Shown: in pieces, positions 8,633 to 17,857 of the stretch
Layout of the letters: every line of letters begins with the position of its first letter
How positions within the stretch are numbered: the first letter of the stretch is position 1
Translations under genes and position numbers: made by a program
From: Bacteroides luhongzhouii
GTDB taxonomy: Bacteria > Bacteroidota > Bacteroidia > Bacteroidales > Bacteroidaceae
Length of the DNA stretch: 64,000 bases
NCBI RefSeq assembly: GCF_009193295.2
Contig: NZ_CP059973.1
Coordinates: forward strand, 3,224,001 to 3,288,000
Direction of reading: 5' to 3'
Notes under the pieces: generated by a model
The model's input: only the letters and a program-made list of their open reading frames with translations
What the model was told of the DNA's origin: nothing
The model's database searches: none

Positions 8633-10864
8633 TTAGAAATTTTCATCAAACCATATCAATAATGGGAATGCTCTTTTAGCAGTATTACCTAAATCAGCGG
8701 AGTTACCGGAAATTTCATAAGTCATTTGTCCGGTCATGATACCGTTTGCATATTGTCCTCCATCTTCATAAGTTGGGTCTCCATACCACTTATTCGGATT
8801 TATAGTAACAGCCCATCCTTTATTGGGGTCAACATAACCTAGGGCATTTGTTAACTTAGTATTTGCTTTTGTGTTCTCATAATATGACATTGGTGCTTTG
8901 GCTCCATAATTAGGTACTTTTGAACCGTAATAATTGCGCCATACCTGATTCATAAAATAGGTTGGATCAGCTGGAGTCATAGGTTCTGTGTTCTTGTTGT
9001 CTGTGCTGATAGCTCCTGATTTATGAGATTTAGGACCTTCTAAATTTTGATAACGGAATGAGCGGCGATAATCCAGCATAAATCGTGACATATCTGTTAC
9101 TCCGACAATTGTAGGTTCTGTAGAAGTTCCTCCAGTTTTGGGGTTTACTTTGAATACAAATGGAGTATATTCTATTCTAATGGGGTTTGTATTAGGATTA
9201 AAGTCAAAAGCAACGAATGTTTTGAAAGTTCTTGCTAGATCACCTTCTCCGGCAGTGGCTTCTATTATAAGATAAGCCATAGGAGCATCACCTCCTTTGA
9301 AATTATCCGGCGAGAATCGAACTACACCTGTTGTCTCATCAATCATAGGATATCCTGTTTTATTCGGATCGTCTAAGTTGAATTTAGTGGCTATCTTCCA
9401 CTTGAAAGCAATACCTTTACCATCTAAATTCGTTTCTGGAGTTAAAACTAAATTTCCTAACTCTGCTGCACTTCTAATACGGTATTGTGAAGCTTCTGTT
9501 GCCTTGTCTAATCCGAGGTTGTTACCATAATATACATACACTATATTATTAGGATTTGGGGTAACTGTTAATAAGAAAGTGGTGATAGTCGGATTTCCCT
9601 TGCTGTTATCAGCTTGTACCTTAACTTCATATTTTCCTTCTGGTATACTATTGCCTTTTTTCGCACTAATCTTACCATTACTTGGATTGATTGTCAATTG
9701 TCCTTCAAGTTTTGGGTCAAGGTTTACGAATGAATAGGTGACATAGTTTCCTTGCATTCCTTCTTTGGGTTGAGCTGATATAGGCGCATATTGTGCTATT
9801 TCTAAAGCTGCGTATTCAAATCCTGATATAGGAGTGATTTCATCAACTACTTGTATCGTGAATTTGGTTGGCATTTCTACTCCTTCCGGAGCGAATTTAT
9901 TGGAAACTTTTACAGTAATTTCATAGTTTCCGGCTTCTGTGATACCATGTCCTTTAGCGATTGATATAACTCCGGTTGTTTCATTGATAGTTACTTTTCC
10001 TTCTGCTACTTCCGGATTAATGTTAGCTATACTGAACTTAGCTTCTTCTGTTGAACCTTCAATGACAGGTATTGGGCTGGTGTATTCAGTTTGTCCGTTT
10101 GTTTCGGACTCTTTTTCCATAATACCTTTATTGGCTGTATTGTACGTTACATCTATTGGCTTGGAAGTCAGATTGAATGTGATGGCATCAGCAAATATAC
10201 CTTCTCCTGCTAAAGTAGTCAGTTTTAATGATACTTTGTGCAGACCCGGCTTCATCTTCTTTATTGTCTCTTCATCCGGATTAATAGAAATAACTCCACT
10301 TGTAGAGATTTTGAAGAATTCCTTTTCCGGACCTTCGGCTATTGCATAGCCGCTGATTGTGACGTGTTCGCCTTCTGTTACTACTTTTGCAGTAGCTTTT
10401 GATTCTCCGATTTCTTCAAAGTCGATTTCAATATAATCAGGTTCTACTTTAATTCCATCAGGAACGCTGGGTAACATTTTTACTTGTATGGCATCTTTGA
10501 ATTCATGGTAGTTGCCATTACTATTACATCCTACGGAGATGGAATATAATCCTACCGGTAGATTATCAGAGTTAGCAATACGAACACTACCATCTTTACT
10601 GTCAATGATAAATGATTCGGATGTGTATGGTTCACCGTTAAGAGTGATTCCGGTGATAACGAAATCTGTTGGTTCACCTCCTGTATATGTGGGCTTTTCA
10701 ATCACTGCAGTCATTGATGGGCCTATATCAGTGAGGCTGTAATAATAGATGGCAAAGCCAGTTGTGTTGGTAGTCTCTGTATCCGTGCATGAGAAGCCCG
10801 TAATAGTCAGGACTACTATAGATAAGATTGCCAGGAATCTAGAGGTTAGTTTTTTTAAATTCAT
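8633..10864 (-). CDS. Surface glycan-binding lipoprotein of the PUL (BT4661-like)
   Basis: Probably captures heparin/heparan sulfate at the cell surface and hands it to SusCD. The 743-residue protein carries a lipobox (LTITGFSC) and then several Ig/cadherin-like beta modules of about 85-100 residues with the recurring pattern I-x-x-x-T/N-G-x-I-S-I followed by G-x-Y-x-I/V-x-V (for example around residues 200, 300 and 400). A distinct C-terminal region of roughly 270 residues may be the glycan-binding part. It stands in the SusE-like position, 12 bases after the upstream lyase and about 19 before susC. Function rests on gene order and lipoprotein architecture. Confidence 0.75.
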   Translation of the reverse strand: MNLKKLTSRFLAILSIVVLTITGFSCTDTETTNTTGFAIYYYSLTDIGPSMTAVIEKPTYTGGEPTDFVITGITLNGEPYTSESFIIDSKDGSVRIANSDNLPVGLYSISVGCNSNGNYHEFKDAIQVKMLPSVPDGIKVEPDYIEIDFEEIGESKATAKVVTEGEHVTISGYAIAEGPEKEFFKISTSGVISINPDEETIKKMKPGLHKVSLKLTTLAGEGIFADAITFNLTSKPIDVTYNTANKGIMEKESETNGQTEYTSPIPVIEGSTEEAKFSIANINPEVAEGKVTINETTGVISIAKGHGITEAGNYEITVKVSNKFAPEGVEMPTKFTIQVVDEITPISGFEYAALEIAQYAPISAQPKEGMQGNYVTYSFVNLDPKLEGQLTINPSNGKISAKKGNSIPEGKYEVKVQADNSKGNPTITTFLLTVTPNPNNIVYVYYGNNLGLDKATEASQYRIRSAAELGNLVLTPETNLDGKGIAFKWKIATKFNLDDPNKTGYPMIDETTGVVRFSPDNFKGGDAPMAYLIIEATAGEGDLARTFKTFVAFDFNPNTNPIRIEYTPFVFKVNPKTGGTSTEPTIVGVTDMSRFMLDYRRSFRYQNLEGPKSHKSGAISTDNKNTEPMTPADPTYFMNQVWRNYYGSKVPNYGAKAPMSYYENTKANTKLTNALGYVDPNKGWAVTINPNKWYGDPTYEDGGQYANGIMTGQMTYEISGNSADLGNTAKRAFPLLIWFDENF

Positions 10865-10876
10865 AGTGTTATGATA

Positions 10877-13015
10877 TTAGTTATTATTTTCTGGTATTGT
10901 ATAGCTTAACTCATAAGGAGTACCATTTACCGTGACTTTGATTGCAACAGCTTTTCCTGTGTAACCTCCATCGGTAAATTCAGCATTAATTGTAGTACCT
11001 GTTGGATTGGAAGTCGGGTATATGACGGTAATAGCACGAATTGTTTCTCTATCTTTGTTCTTTCTAAGTGAAATTTTATATCCTAAACGATTTTCAATAT
11101 TAACCACACCATGATCATTGGATACGTTGCTTTTAAAAGTTGCAGATGAATCATAATCTTCAGATGATGTATAAATAACAATATTGTTATTATCACTGTA
11201 GTTAGTATGTATGCCATGGGCTGCTTTGGAATTCGAATTGTCGAAAGTTATTTCATTTTCAGGTGCACAAAGATTGAAATTCAAATTGTATTTGCCTGTA
11301 TTATACGCTTCTTCAGGATTTTTCATGTATAATTCATCAACAAGCACAAAGAACTCTTTGTTGACATGGAATACAGAACGTCTATGGGTTAGAGATGAAT
11401 TTTCGTATGGTTCATTCTCTGTAACTATGTAATTTGTATTGTCTTGTGTTCCTTTATGGACATAATGACCTTCCATCTTATTGATATTTGTGGTCGTAAT
11501 CGTCATTGTATTATGCCAGAAACTTTGGCTATATTTATCTCTGGCGGGATCACCACTATATGCATATACACCTGCATCAGGGAAGAAGTTACGTCCTTTA
11601 TGGAATAAGCTGAATGTATTATTATCCGCTTGACAATGCCATTTCTTTTTAGGATTATAGTTGTTCTTTAAGATGAACATGGACACCTTACTAGGGTCTT
11701 GATCCCATCCATTACGTAGCATGTAATAACCGGAATATTCGTATGCTTTTAATGTATAAGTTGGTTTTTTACCTTCTTTACCTTGGGTAGCCATCCATTT
11801 CATACCTTCGTTGTCCGGAAACATCTGTGCATAGCGTGTGAAATTCTTTATCAACATACTCTTTTGCATACGTCCTGAACGAGTATCGTTAAAATTTTCT
11901 ACAGAGTAGTTCGGATAAACTAAGTCCATCACAAATTCTGTTGCTTTACGTAAGGACGGCATATAATCGGCTGAAAAATAATGTGCTTTATTATTCTCCT
12001 TTGCCACTTCGTAGGCGTTATAGAAGTCTGAAATAGCACCTACATGATAACTCGGGTCAAGCTCATTTTGTATACCGTCGGGATTGAACTGTTCTTTTAT
12101 TTGTTCATTTAATTTGCGGGTACCTTCTTCCACCCATTCTTCTGCTTTCTTTAGTTCCGGGAATAAAACACCAGCTAAAGTAAGTGAATATAACTGTGTT
12201 ACTAATATATTACCTTCCGGTTTATAGAGTTTGCGGATGCTCTCCACCTGATCTACATACTGAGTGAGAAAGATGGATAACCATTCAGGAGTGAAATTGG
12301 CAGAATGTATATAATAGGTCATTAAATCAGCTTGTGAGCTAACTCGCTCTGCGATTTGTAATCCGGACCATGGAAAATATTCATCCTTAATAACTTCCGG
12401 ACATGGATAATTTTTCATCCAGTCGGTGAAAACTTCTTTCCAAGACAATATGTATTTCTCGTCTTTAGTCATGTAATAAGCTTTAGCTTGAGGTATCATC
12501 CACTGATGACGATGACGCTGATATTTGAACTCATTATCTGTTATGCCGTCAACCTTTAAGTTCCAATTTATTGTTCCATCACTATTTTTGAAAGAATAGT
12601 AAGTATCTTTTGACTCGTCTCTAACTCCATCGGTTTCTCCCCTAGTTTCAGGGAAGTTCCTTACATAAAAACGATAGTCCAGAGCTTGATTTGCAATGTT
12701 TAGTTCCACTGCTGATGCTGTAGTTCCTAAAAGAGTTACATTCGGGTTTACTACATCTGTACGCATACGATAATAATCTAGTAATGCATTAGCAGCCAAT
12801 TGATAGTTTCCTGCTTCATAGTACTGTTTTACTTTTTCTAGACCTTTATAATCCAGATTGATGACCTCAAATAGTTTTTTGTCAATTCCTTCACCTTCGT
12901 CGGGAAGAATCGTTTCTTTGTCGTTGTTGGGTTCTCCAATGATTAATTCATCTTTGTCGTCTGTGCAATTAGACAAAAAGAACATTGCGAATAAACAAAT
13001 AAAGATGTTCTTCAT
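10877..13015 (-). CDS. Heparinase II/III family polysaccharide lyase (PL12), first gene of the PUL operon
   Basis: A second PL12 lyase of 712 residues, clearly paralogous to the 666-residue one but longer at the N terminus. It has a lipoprotein signal (MFFLSNC, Cys17), which suggests surface or periplasmic membrane attachment, unlike the soluble paralogue. Likely catalytic residues are Asn269 in EGNILVTQ, Tyr323 in DPSYH, His460 in WHCQADNNTF and His501 in FWHNTMTI. It is promoter-proximal in the operon and so should be among the most strongly induced proteins. By order and size it corresponds to BT4662. Two PL12 enzymes with different anchoring suggest one acts on long chains outside and the other on imported oligosaccharides; this division is inference. 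Confidence 0.9.
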   Translation of the reverse strand: MKNIFICLFAMFFLSNCTDDKDELIIGEPNNDKETILPDEGEGIDKKLFEVINLDYKGLEKVKQYYEAGNYQLAANALLDYYRMRTDVVNPNVTLLGTTASAVELNIANQALDYRFYVRNFPETRGETDGVRDESKDTYYSFKNSDGTINWNLKVDGITDNEFKYQRHRHQWMIPQAKAYYMTKDEKYILSWKEVFTDWMKNYPCPEVIKDEYFPWSGLQIAERVSSQADLMTYYIHSANFTPEWLSIFLTQYVDQVESIRKLYKPEGNILVTQLYSLTLAGVLFPELKKAEEWVEEGTRKLNEQIKEQFNPDGIQNELDPSYHVGAISDFYNAYEVAKENNKAHYFSADYMPSLRKATEFVMDLVYPNYSVENFNDTRSGRMQKSMLIKNFTRYAQMFPDNEGMKWMATQGKEGKKPTYTLKAYEYSGYYMLRNGWDQDPSKVSMFILKNNYNPKKKWHCQADNNTFSLFHKGRNFFPDAGVYAYSGDPARDKYSQSFWHNTMTITTTNINKMEGHYVHKGTQDNTNYIVTENEPYENSSLTHRRSVFHVNKEFFVLVDELYMKNPEEAYNTGKYNLNFNLCAPENEITFDNSNSKAAHGIHTNYSDNNNIVIYTSSEDYDSSATFKSNVSNDHGVVNIENRLGYKISLRKNKDRETIRAITVIYPTSNPTGTTINAEFTDGGYTGKAVAIKVTVNGTPYELSYTIPENNN

Positions 13016-13059
13016 ACTTTATTAGGTTTTAATTATTAAAAGTTATATTTTACTGTTTG

Positions 13060-13114
13060 CAAATGTAATCTGTTTATTTAGAAATGCTAATCCATCTTGT
13101 TCACACTTTGTTCA
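13060..13114 (-). promoter_or_regulatory. PUL operon promoter with paired activator-like half-sites
   Basis: On the minus strand a -7 box TACATTTG (13060-13067) sits 45 bases before the start codon, with no recognisable -33 box. About 28 bases upstream are two copies of TGAACAA (at 13097-13103 and 13108-13114) exactly 11 bp apart, one helical turn. A weak -33 plus same-face direct repeats fits an activator-dependent promoter, presumably driven by the AraC-type output domain of the adjacent HTCS. Confidence 0.5.
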
Positions 13115-13371
13115 AAAAATGATTTTTTGATATTAATATTGTTGAATCATATATTAATAATGTTTAGAAAAACGGTTTTTAGGCTGATATTAAGCTTTTT
13201 ATACATCATAATGTAACCTTCATCCTATTACTAATTCATTTTGATACAGGAAGGAAACGGTACGGAGACGAACTGAACGCTAGTTGTCAATAATCAATAA
13301 GAGATAAGCTGTCTTAATACTGTGTTTAGTTTCTTACTCTTCTATAAATAATAATTAGCTCTACATTCTAG

Positions 13372-13443
13372 TTTGCGTTCCACTTAAGTCGAACGATAGA
13401 ACCACTTAAGTTGAACTATCGCCCCACTTAAGTGGAACGCAAA
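13372..13443. repeat. Triple 15-bp repeat at 22-bp spacing inside a long inverted repeat
   Basis: Three units CCACTTAAGTNGAAC start at 13380, 13402 and 13424, exactly 22 bp apart. The outer 17 bp arms (13372-13388 and 13427-13443) are perfect reverse complements, and an inner pair CGATAG / CTATCG encloses the middle unit. Each unit is centred on the palindrome CTTAAG. It lies in the 569-base gap between the HTCS gene and the PL12 gene, which otherwise holds no ORF or RNA that I can recognise apart from the promoter near 13060. Confidence 0.85.
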
Positions 13444-13584
13444 TTTATTAGGGAACTAAGAAAATAATAGCTCCAAGAAGAATTATTAAAAAGACTATTG
13501 CGCTAGATTAATCCTTGTAACTATGAATTTAGCTCAAAACCCTACTGAAAAAAAGAAAAGTACTGTCTTATACATTGGGGTTGT

Positions 13585-16500
13585 TTATCCTTTTGCTTTC
13601 TTAATATACTCCGTAGGCAAACATCCGAAATACTTTTTGAAACTCGTAGCAAAGTAAGACGGCGTATTAAATCCTACCATTGTGCTGACCTCTGCTATTG
13701 TATAGCGGCCATCCTTCAGTAATTTTGCCGCTTCATTGAAACGAATCTTGCGTATAAAGTCGATAGTCGATTCACCTGTGATGGCTTTCAATTTGAGATG
13801 CAGATTAGAACGGCTCATATTCATTTCTCTGGCGAACTCGTCGGTAGAGAATTCAATATTATCCATATTCTTTTCAACGATGGCTACGGCACGTTTCAAC
13901 AAAGCTTCGTCCATGGCGTTGAACGTAATCTTTTCCGGTTCTACTTCCAGAGATTTGGAATATCGTTCAAGCATACGCCTGCGGGTACGCATCATGTTCT
14001 GTATCTTCGTAGTCAGGATAGCCAGCGAGAACGGTTTCGGGATATAATCATCTGCGCCCATTTGCAAGCCTTCCATCTGATCTTTGGTTTCGCTTTTGGC
14101 AGACAGGATGATCACAGGAATGTGACAGGTACGGATATTCTGTTTCACATTCTTGCACAGCTTGATTCCATCCATCACAGGCATCATGACATCAGTCACA
14201 ATAATGTCCACTTCATTCTCTTTCAACTTTTCCAGGGCTTCTTCACCATTTCCGGCTTCCAGTGTATTGAAAAGTTCGGCAAGTCCGCTACTTAGGTAAT
14301 GGCGGATTTCATTATTATCTTCTACGATAAGAATCGTACCACGTTTCTTGTCACCGGTTTCGATCGTTTCGTTTTCTACCTTTTCCGTATCAATGAAATA
14401 CATTTCTTTCGAGTTGGTAGAATAAACCTGCTCTTCCTCATTTTTAGCGTCATTAGAAGCTAATTCGGAAGGTTTGTAGATGTTTATATCCTGTGGCAGA
14501 TAAACAGAGAAAGTACTGCCTTTGCCTTCTTCACTGTCTAACTCAATATGTCCGTGATGCAGTTCCACCAAACGCTGTACCAATGACAGCCCGATGCCGC
14601 TTCCTACGTGCTCACTCTCTATCTGATAGAAACGTTCGAATATTTTTCCCTGCTTGTTGATAGGAATGCCAATGCCTGTATCACTAACTTGCAGCACCAG
14701 CCAGTTGTTTTCCTCTTTCAGCGTAACAGTAATGCTTTGCCCACTTTCTGTATATTTGAAAGCATTTGAAAGCAGGTTGTTAACGATCAGTTCCAGATAA
14801 TTCGGATCGAAAAGTTCCTCTTTCTCTTCCAGCTCGGAGTGGAGAGTATAAGTAATCTTTTTGTGGCGTGCCAGTTTATCGTAGAACAAGAAATTATCCT
14901 GTATCAGTTGGTGCGCATTCTCTTTCTTTACTTTCAGCTCGAAAACCCCCAATTCGGCACGGCGATAATCCATCAATTGGTTGACAAGATGTAATAGACG
15001 ATTGGCGTTGCGCTGGATATATTCCAGCTGGTTACGAGTCCAGCGATCACTAATCTTATTGATTATTTCTTGTAAAGGAGCTAAGATGAGAGTTAACGGC
15101 GTGCGAAGTTCATGCGAAATGTTGATGAAGAAACGCATCTTCATCTGATTGATTTCTTCTTGATGCTCCTTGTCCCTGCGTTCAAGTTCCAGTTCTGCTT
15201 CCATACTCTTACGCATCCAGAAGAAACGGAAGACGAAAGTGATAAAGCCAATAAAAGTGGCGAGGAAAATCATGATTGCCCACCAGGTCTTGTACCATAT
15301 AGGGAGAACTATGATTTCCAACATCGTAGGTACGGTGTTCCATTTTCCGTCGCTATTGGCTGCTTTTACTAAAAAATGATAAGTGCCTTGTGGCAGGTTG
15401 GAGTAGGAGACAGTACGTTTGTCTGTCAGATAATACCACTCTTTGTCATATCCTTCCAATTTGTAAGCGAAAGTATTATGTTGTCCGGAAATATAATTGG
15501 ATACTACAAATTCAATCGTGAAAGCAGTTTGCCATGATTTCAGGGTGATACTTTTTGTCTCATTGATATTCTTAGTCAGGATACCGGTTTCATCATCCGG
15601 ACGAACTGTCTTGTTAAACAGTTGAAGTTTGGTGATAACTACCGGAGGCGTATAAGGGTTATCCAACAACAATTCCGGGCGGAAAGTAGTGATTCCGTTG
15701 ATGCCTCCGAAATACATTTGACCACTTGAAGTACGACAGAACGAAGAAGTATTAAACTGATTACTCTGTAACCCGTCAGATTCCGTAAAATTACGGAACT
15801 TCTCTGTCTCCGGATTGAAACAGGAAATGCCACGGTTGGTACTTACCCAAAGACGTCCGAAAGTATCTTCCAGAATACCATATACCACATTGTTGGGTAA
15901 ACCGCTAGCCGTAGTATATCGTTTGATTTTCTTCTCTTTCTCATTAAAACAGTAGAATCCTTCACGCGTACCTACCCAAATGATACCGTTGGTAGCCTCG
16001 TAAATGCAATTGGTAAACGTCTTTGTTACAGATGATTCCGGAAGAATAGGCGCCTTTTCTATCTCGATTCCTTCCTGCTGAAAGACAGATATACCTTCCT
16101 CGCCTCCGATCCAAAGCCGTTTATGGGAATCTCTGAACAGGATTGTGATTCGTTGTGAAGTAAATGGAGTACCGTCCTTTTCCTTATCAATGGTGGTAAA
16201 ACTCCTTTTTTCCGGGTTAAAACTAACCAAAGCACTTAATGTCCCCAATAAGAGATTCCCTCCTTTGTCAGGAAGAATAGCATATACATTCTCATTAACC
16301 AACTGGCTGTTCATCTGATTAAAACTTTCCATTTTTCCGCTGTTTCGATGGAGAACAGTCAGTCCGCCGGCATGTGTACCTATATATACAAGTGATTTTT
16401 GTTCATCTACATATACGGCTTTGATATTGTTGGAACCAATACCGATTTCCCGTTCGTCTTCCTGTAAGATATAGTGCGTAAACTGTTGTGTCTTTGTATT

Positions 16501-17646
16501 ATATAGATTCAAACCACCATCATTTGTTCCTATCCATAAATTCTTATCCTTATCTTCCGTAATGCAGCTGACTACGTTATCGCTTAAAGAATTCTTATAG
16601 GGAATACGCTGGATATTCTTAAATCTGTTGCGGATAGGATGATAATAGTTCAATCCCCCGAAATAGGTCCCAAGCCACATGCCTCCTTGCGAATCCATAA
16701 AAATACTGCGAACCGAACGTTGTGACAAACTACCGTTTTCTACCGGACTGCTACTGTAGGAAACGAAAGAATCGCTTCCTTCATGATAAATGTTTAGATC
16801 ATTAAACGTTCCTATCCATAAGCGATTTTGCGAATCCAGTGCCAGAGAGCGGATATAATTGGAACTGATACTTTTAGGATTGGAAGAAGAATGATGGTAA
16901 GCCTTGACCTCTTTCGTTTTTGGATTGAGCAGAAGCAGGCCGGCTCCTTCGGTAGCTATCCATATACGGGTAGGAGATTGCTGCAAAATGGCCTGAATCT
17001 GTTTCGTTTCCGTTATCGGAGTAATCTTTTCCAGTTTCTTTTGAGGAATGGAATAGCTGTAAAGCCCGTCAACCGGGGTACCGATATAGATAATATCCCC
17101 CTGTCTGTAAAGAGCTGAAGCTATAAGCTTGTGCATAGCGGTACTAAAAGAATCGTCTACAAACTTGGATTCTTTAATATCGAACATGGTCAGACCTTCT
17201 TGTGTGCTTATAAGCAATTGTTCCGGTGAGATTTCTGCAATACCGTTGATTTGTTGCCGTTTGCCCTTTTTCTCATAGAAGAAATTTCTGAACTTGTCTT
17301 TTTCTTCGTCATAATATGACAAACCATCTCGCGTACCAATCCAGACACGTCCCTGACTGTCAGTCTTTACGATTCGTGAAATGTCATTAGCAATACTGTT
17401 CGGATCCTCTTCATTATGTTGATAAACTGTAAATGAATACCCGTCATACTTGTTTACTCCATCATAGGTAGCGAACCACATATTACCTCTTTGGTCCTGA
17501 TCGATAGAGAATACGGTGCTTTGTGACAATCCTTCGTTAATAGAAATATAAGAGAAGTTAATTTGCTCCGGAACTTCAGAAAAAACGCAATTAACCCCTA
17601 TACATAGAAAGAGTAGACAGATTGTTATTTTTTTAAGGCTGTTCAT
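13585..17646 (-). CDS. Hybrid two-component system regulator (HTCS) of the heparin PUL
   Basis: A one-protein sensor and transcription factor in the inner membrane. Order over 1353 residues: signal peptide (1-23); periplasmic sensor made of two beta-propellers (repeated DxxGxxWxGT blades, about 30-690); Y_Y_Y domain ending in YHFLVKAANSDGKW; transmembrane helix near 795; histidine kinase with H-box NISHELRTPLTL (His about 843) and ATPase motifs NNLLSNAFKYT and GTGIGIP-like DTGIGIP; receiver domain with phospho-acceptor Asp in IVTDVMMPVMDG (about 1152); C-terminal AraC-type HTH (about 1250-1353). It has its own promoter and is the expected activator of the downstream operon and of the distant PL13 gene. 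Corresponds to BT4663. Confidence 0.95.
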   Translation of the reverse strand: MNSLKKITICLLFLCIGVNCVFSEVPEQINFSYISINEGLSQSTVFSIDQDQRGNMWFATYDGVNKYDGYSFTVYQHNEEDPNSIANDISRIVKTDSQGRVWIGTRDGLSYYDEEKDKFRNFFYEKKGKRQQINGIAEISPEQLLISTQEGLTMFDIKESKFVDDSFSTAMHKLIASALYRQGDIIYIGTPVDGLYSYSIPQKKLEKITPITETKQIQAILQQSPTRIWIATEGAGLLLLNPKTKEVKAYHHSSSNPKSISSNYIRSLALDSQNRLWIGTFNDLNIYHEGSDSFVSYSSSPVENGSLSQRSVRSIFMDSQGGMWLGTYFGGLNYYHPIRNRFKNIQRIPYKNSLSDNVVSCITEDKDKNLWIGTNDGGLNLYNTKTQQFTHYILQEDEREIGIGSNNIKAVYVDEQKSLVYIGTHAGGLTVLHRNSGKMESFNQMNSQLVNENVYAILPDKGGNLLLGTLSALVSFNPEKRSFTTIDKEKDGTPFTSQRITILFRDSHKRLWIGGEEGISVFQQEGIEIEKAPILPESSVTKTFTNCIYEATNGIIWVGTREGFYCFNEKEKKIKRYTTASGLPNNVVYGILEDTFGRLWVSTNRGISCFNPETEKFRNFTESDGLQSNQFNTSSFCRTSSGQMYFGGINGITTFRPELLLDNPYTPPVVITKLQLFNKTVRPDDETGILTKNINETKSITLKSWQTAFTIEFVVSNYISGQHNTFAYKLEGYDKEWYYLTDKRTVSYSNLPQGTYHFLVKAANSDGKWNTVPTMLEIIVLPIWYKTWWAIMIFLATFIGFITFVFRFFWMRKSMEAELELERRDKEHQEEINQMKMRFFINISHELRTPLTLILAPLQEIINKISDRWTRNQLEYIQRNANRLLHLVNQLMDYRRAELGVFELKVKKENAHQLIQDNFLFYDKLARHKKITYTLHSELEEKEELFDPNYLELIVNNLLSNAFKYTESGQSITVTLKEENNWLVLQVSDTGIGIPINKQGKIFERFYQIESEHVGSGIGLSLVQRLVELHHGHIELDSEEGKGSTFSVYLPQDINIYKPSELASNDAKNEEEQVYSTNSKEMYFIDTEKVENETIETGDKKRGTILIVEDNNEIRHYLSSGLAELFNTLEAGNGEEALEKLKENEVDIIVTDVMMPVMDGIKLCKNVKQNIRTCHIPVIILSAKSETKDQMEGLQMGADDYIPKPFSLAILTTKIQNMMRTRRRMLERYSKSLEVEPEKITFNAMDEALLKRAVAIVEKNMDNIEFSTDEFAREMNMSRSNLHLKLKAITGESTIDFIRKIRFNEAAKLLKDGRYTIAEVSTMVGFNTPSYFATSFKKYFGCLPTEYIKKAKG

Positions 17647-17674
17647 TATTAGTTCATAAGATTAATAATGGCAT

Positions 17675-17682
17675 CAAAGATA
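17675..17682 (-). promoter_or_regulatory. -7 box of the HTCS gene
   Basis: Minus-strand TATCTTTG, an exact TAnnTTTG match, 28 bases before the start codon. The -33 region is not clear. Confidence 0.5.
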
Positions 17683-17743
17683 GCAAAATCTTTTATATGG
17701 AGGTATTCAATAGAGAGAAAGTAAATATAGGGGATGAAAAAAT

Positions 17744-17831
17744 ACCACAGATTATACCGATTACCACAGATTTTTGTATCAACAATCTTCGAATTACAAT
17801 TAAATCTGTGGTAATCGGCGTAATCTGTGGT
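17744..17831. repeat. Palindromic intergenic repeat with ACCACAGATT arms
   Basis: Two 30-bp arms (17744-17773 and 17802-17831), complementary except for two positions, surround a 28-base loop. Each arm itself contains ACCACAGATT twice. It fills most of the gap between the TrpB-like gene and the HTCS gene. A related element lies between menB and menC, so it looks like a dispersed repeat that could also fold as RNA. Confidence 0.75.
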
Positions 17832-17857
17832 GAAACTTGAAATTGGTAGGCAATTTA

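Noticed and set aside
13380..13438. Short regularly spaced repeats as a CRISPR array
   Set aside because: Only three 15-bp units with 7-bp gaps, nested palindromes and no cas genes; the gaps are too short for spacers.
13798..14295. 165-codon frame antisense to the HTCS receiver/AraC region
   Set aside because: Fully inside the HTCS coding sequence, with no start signals or family motifs.
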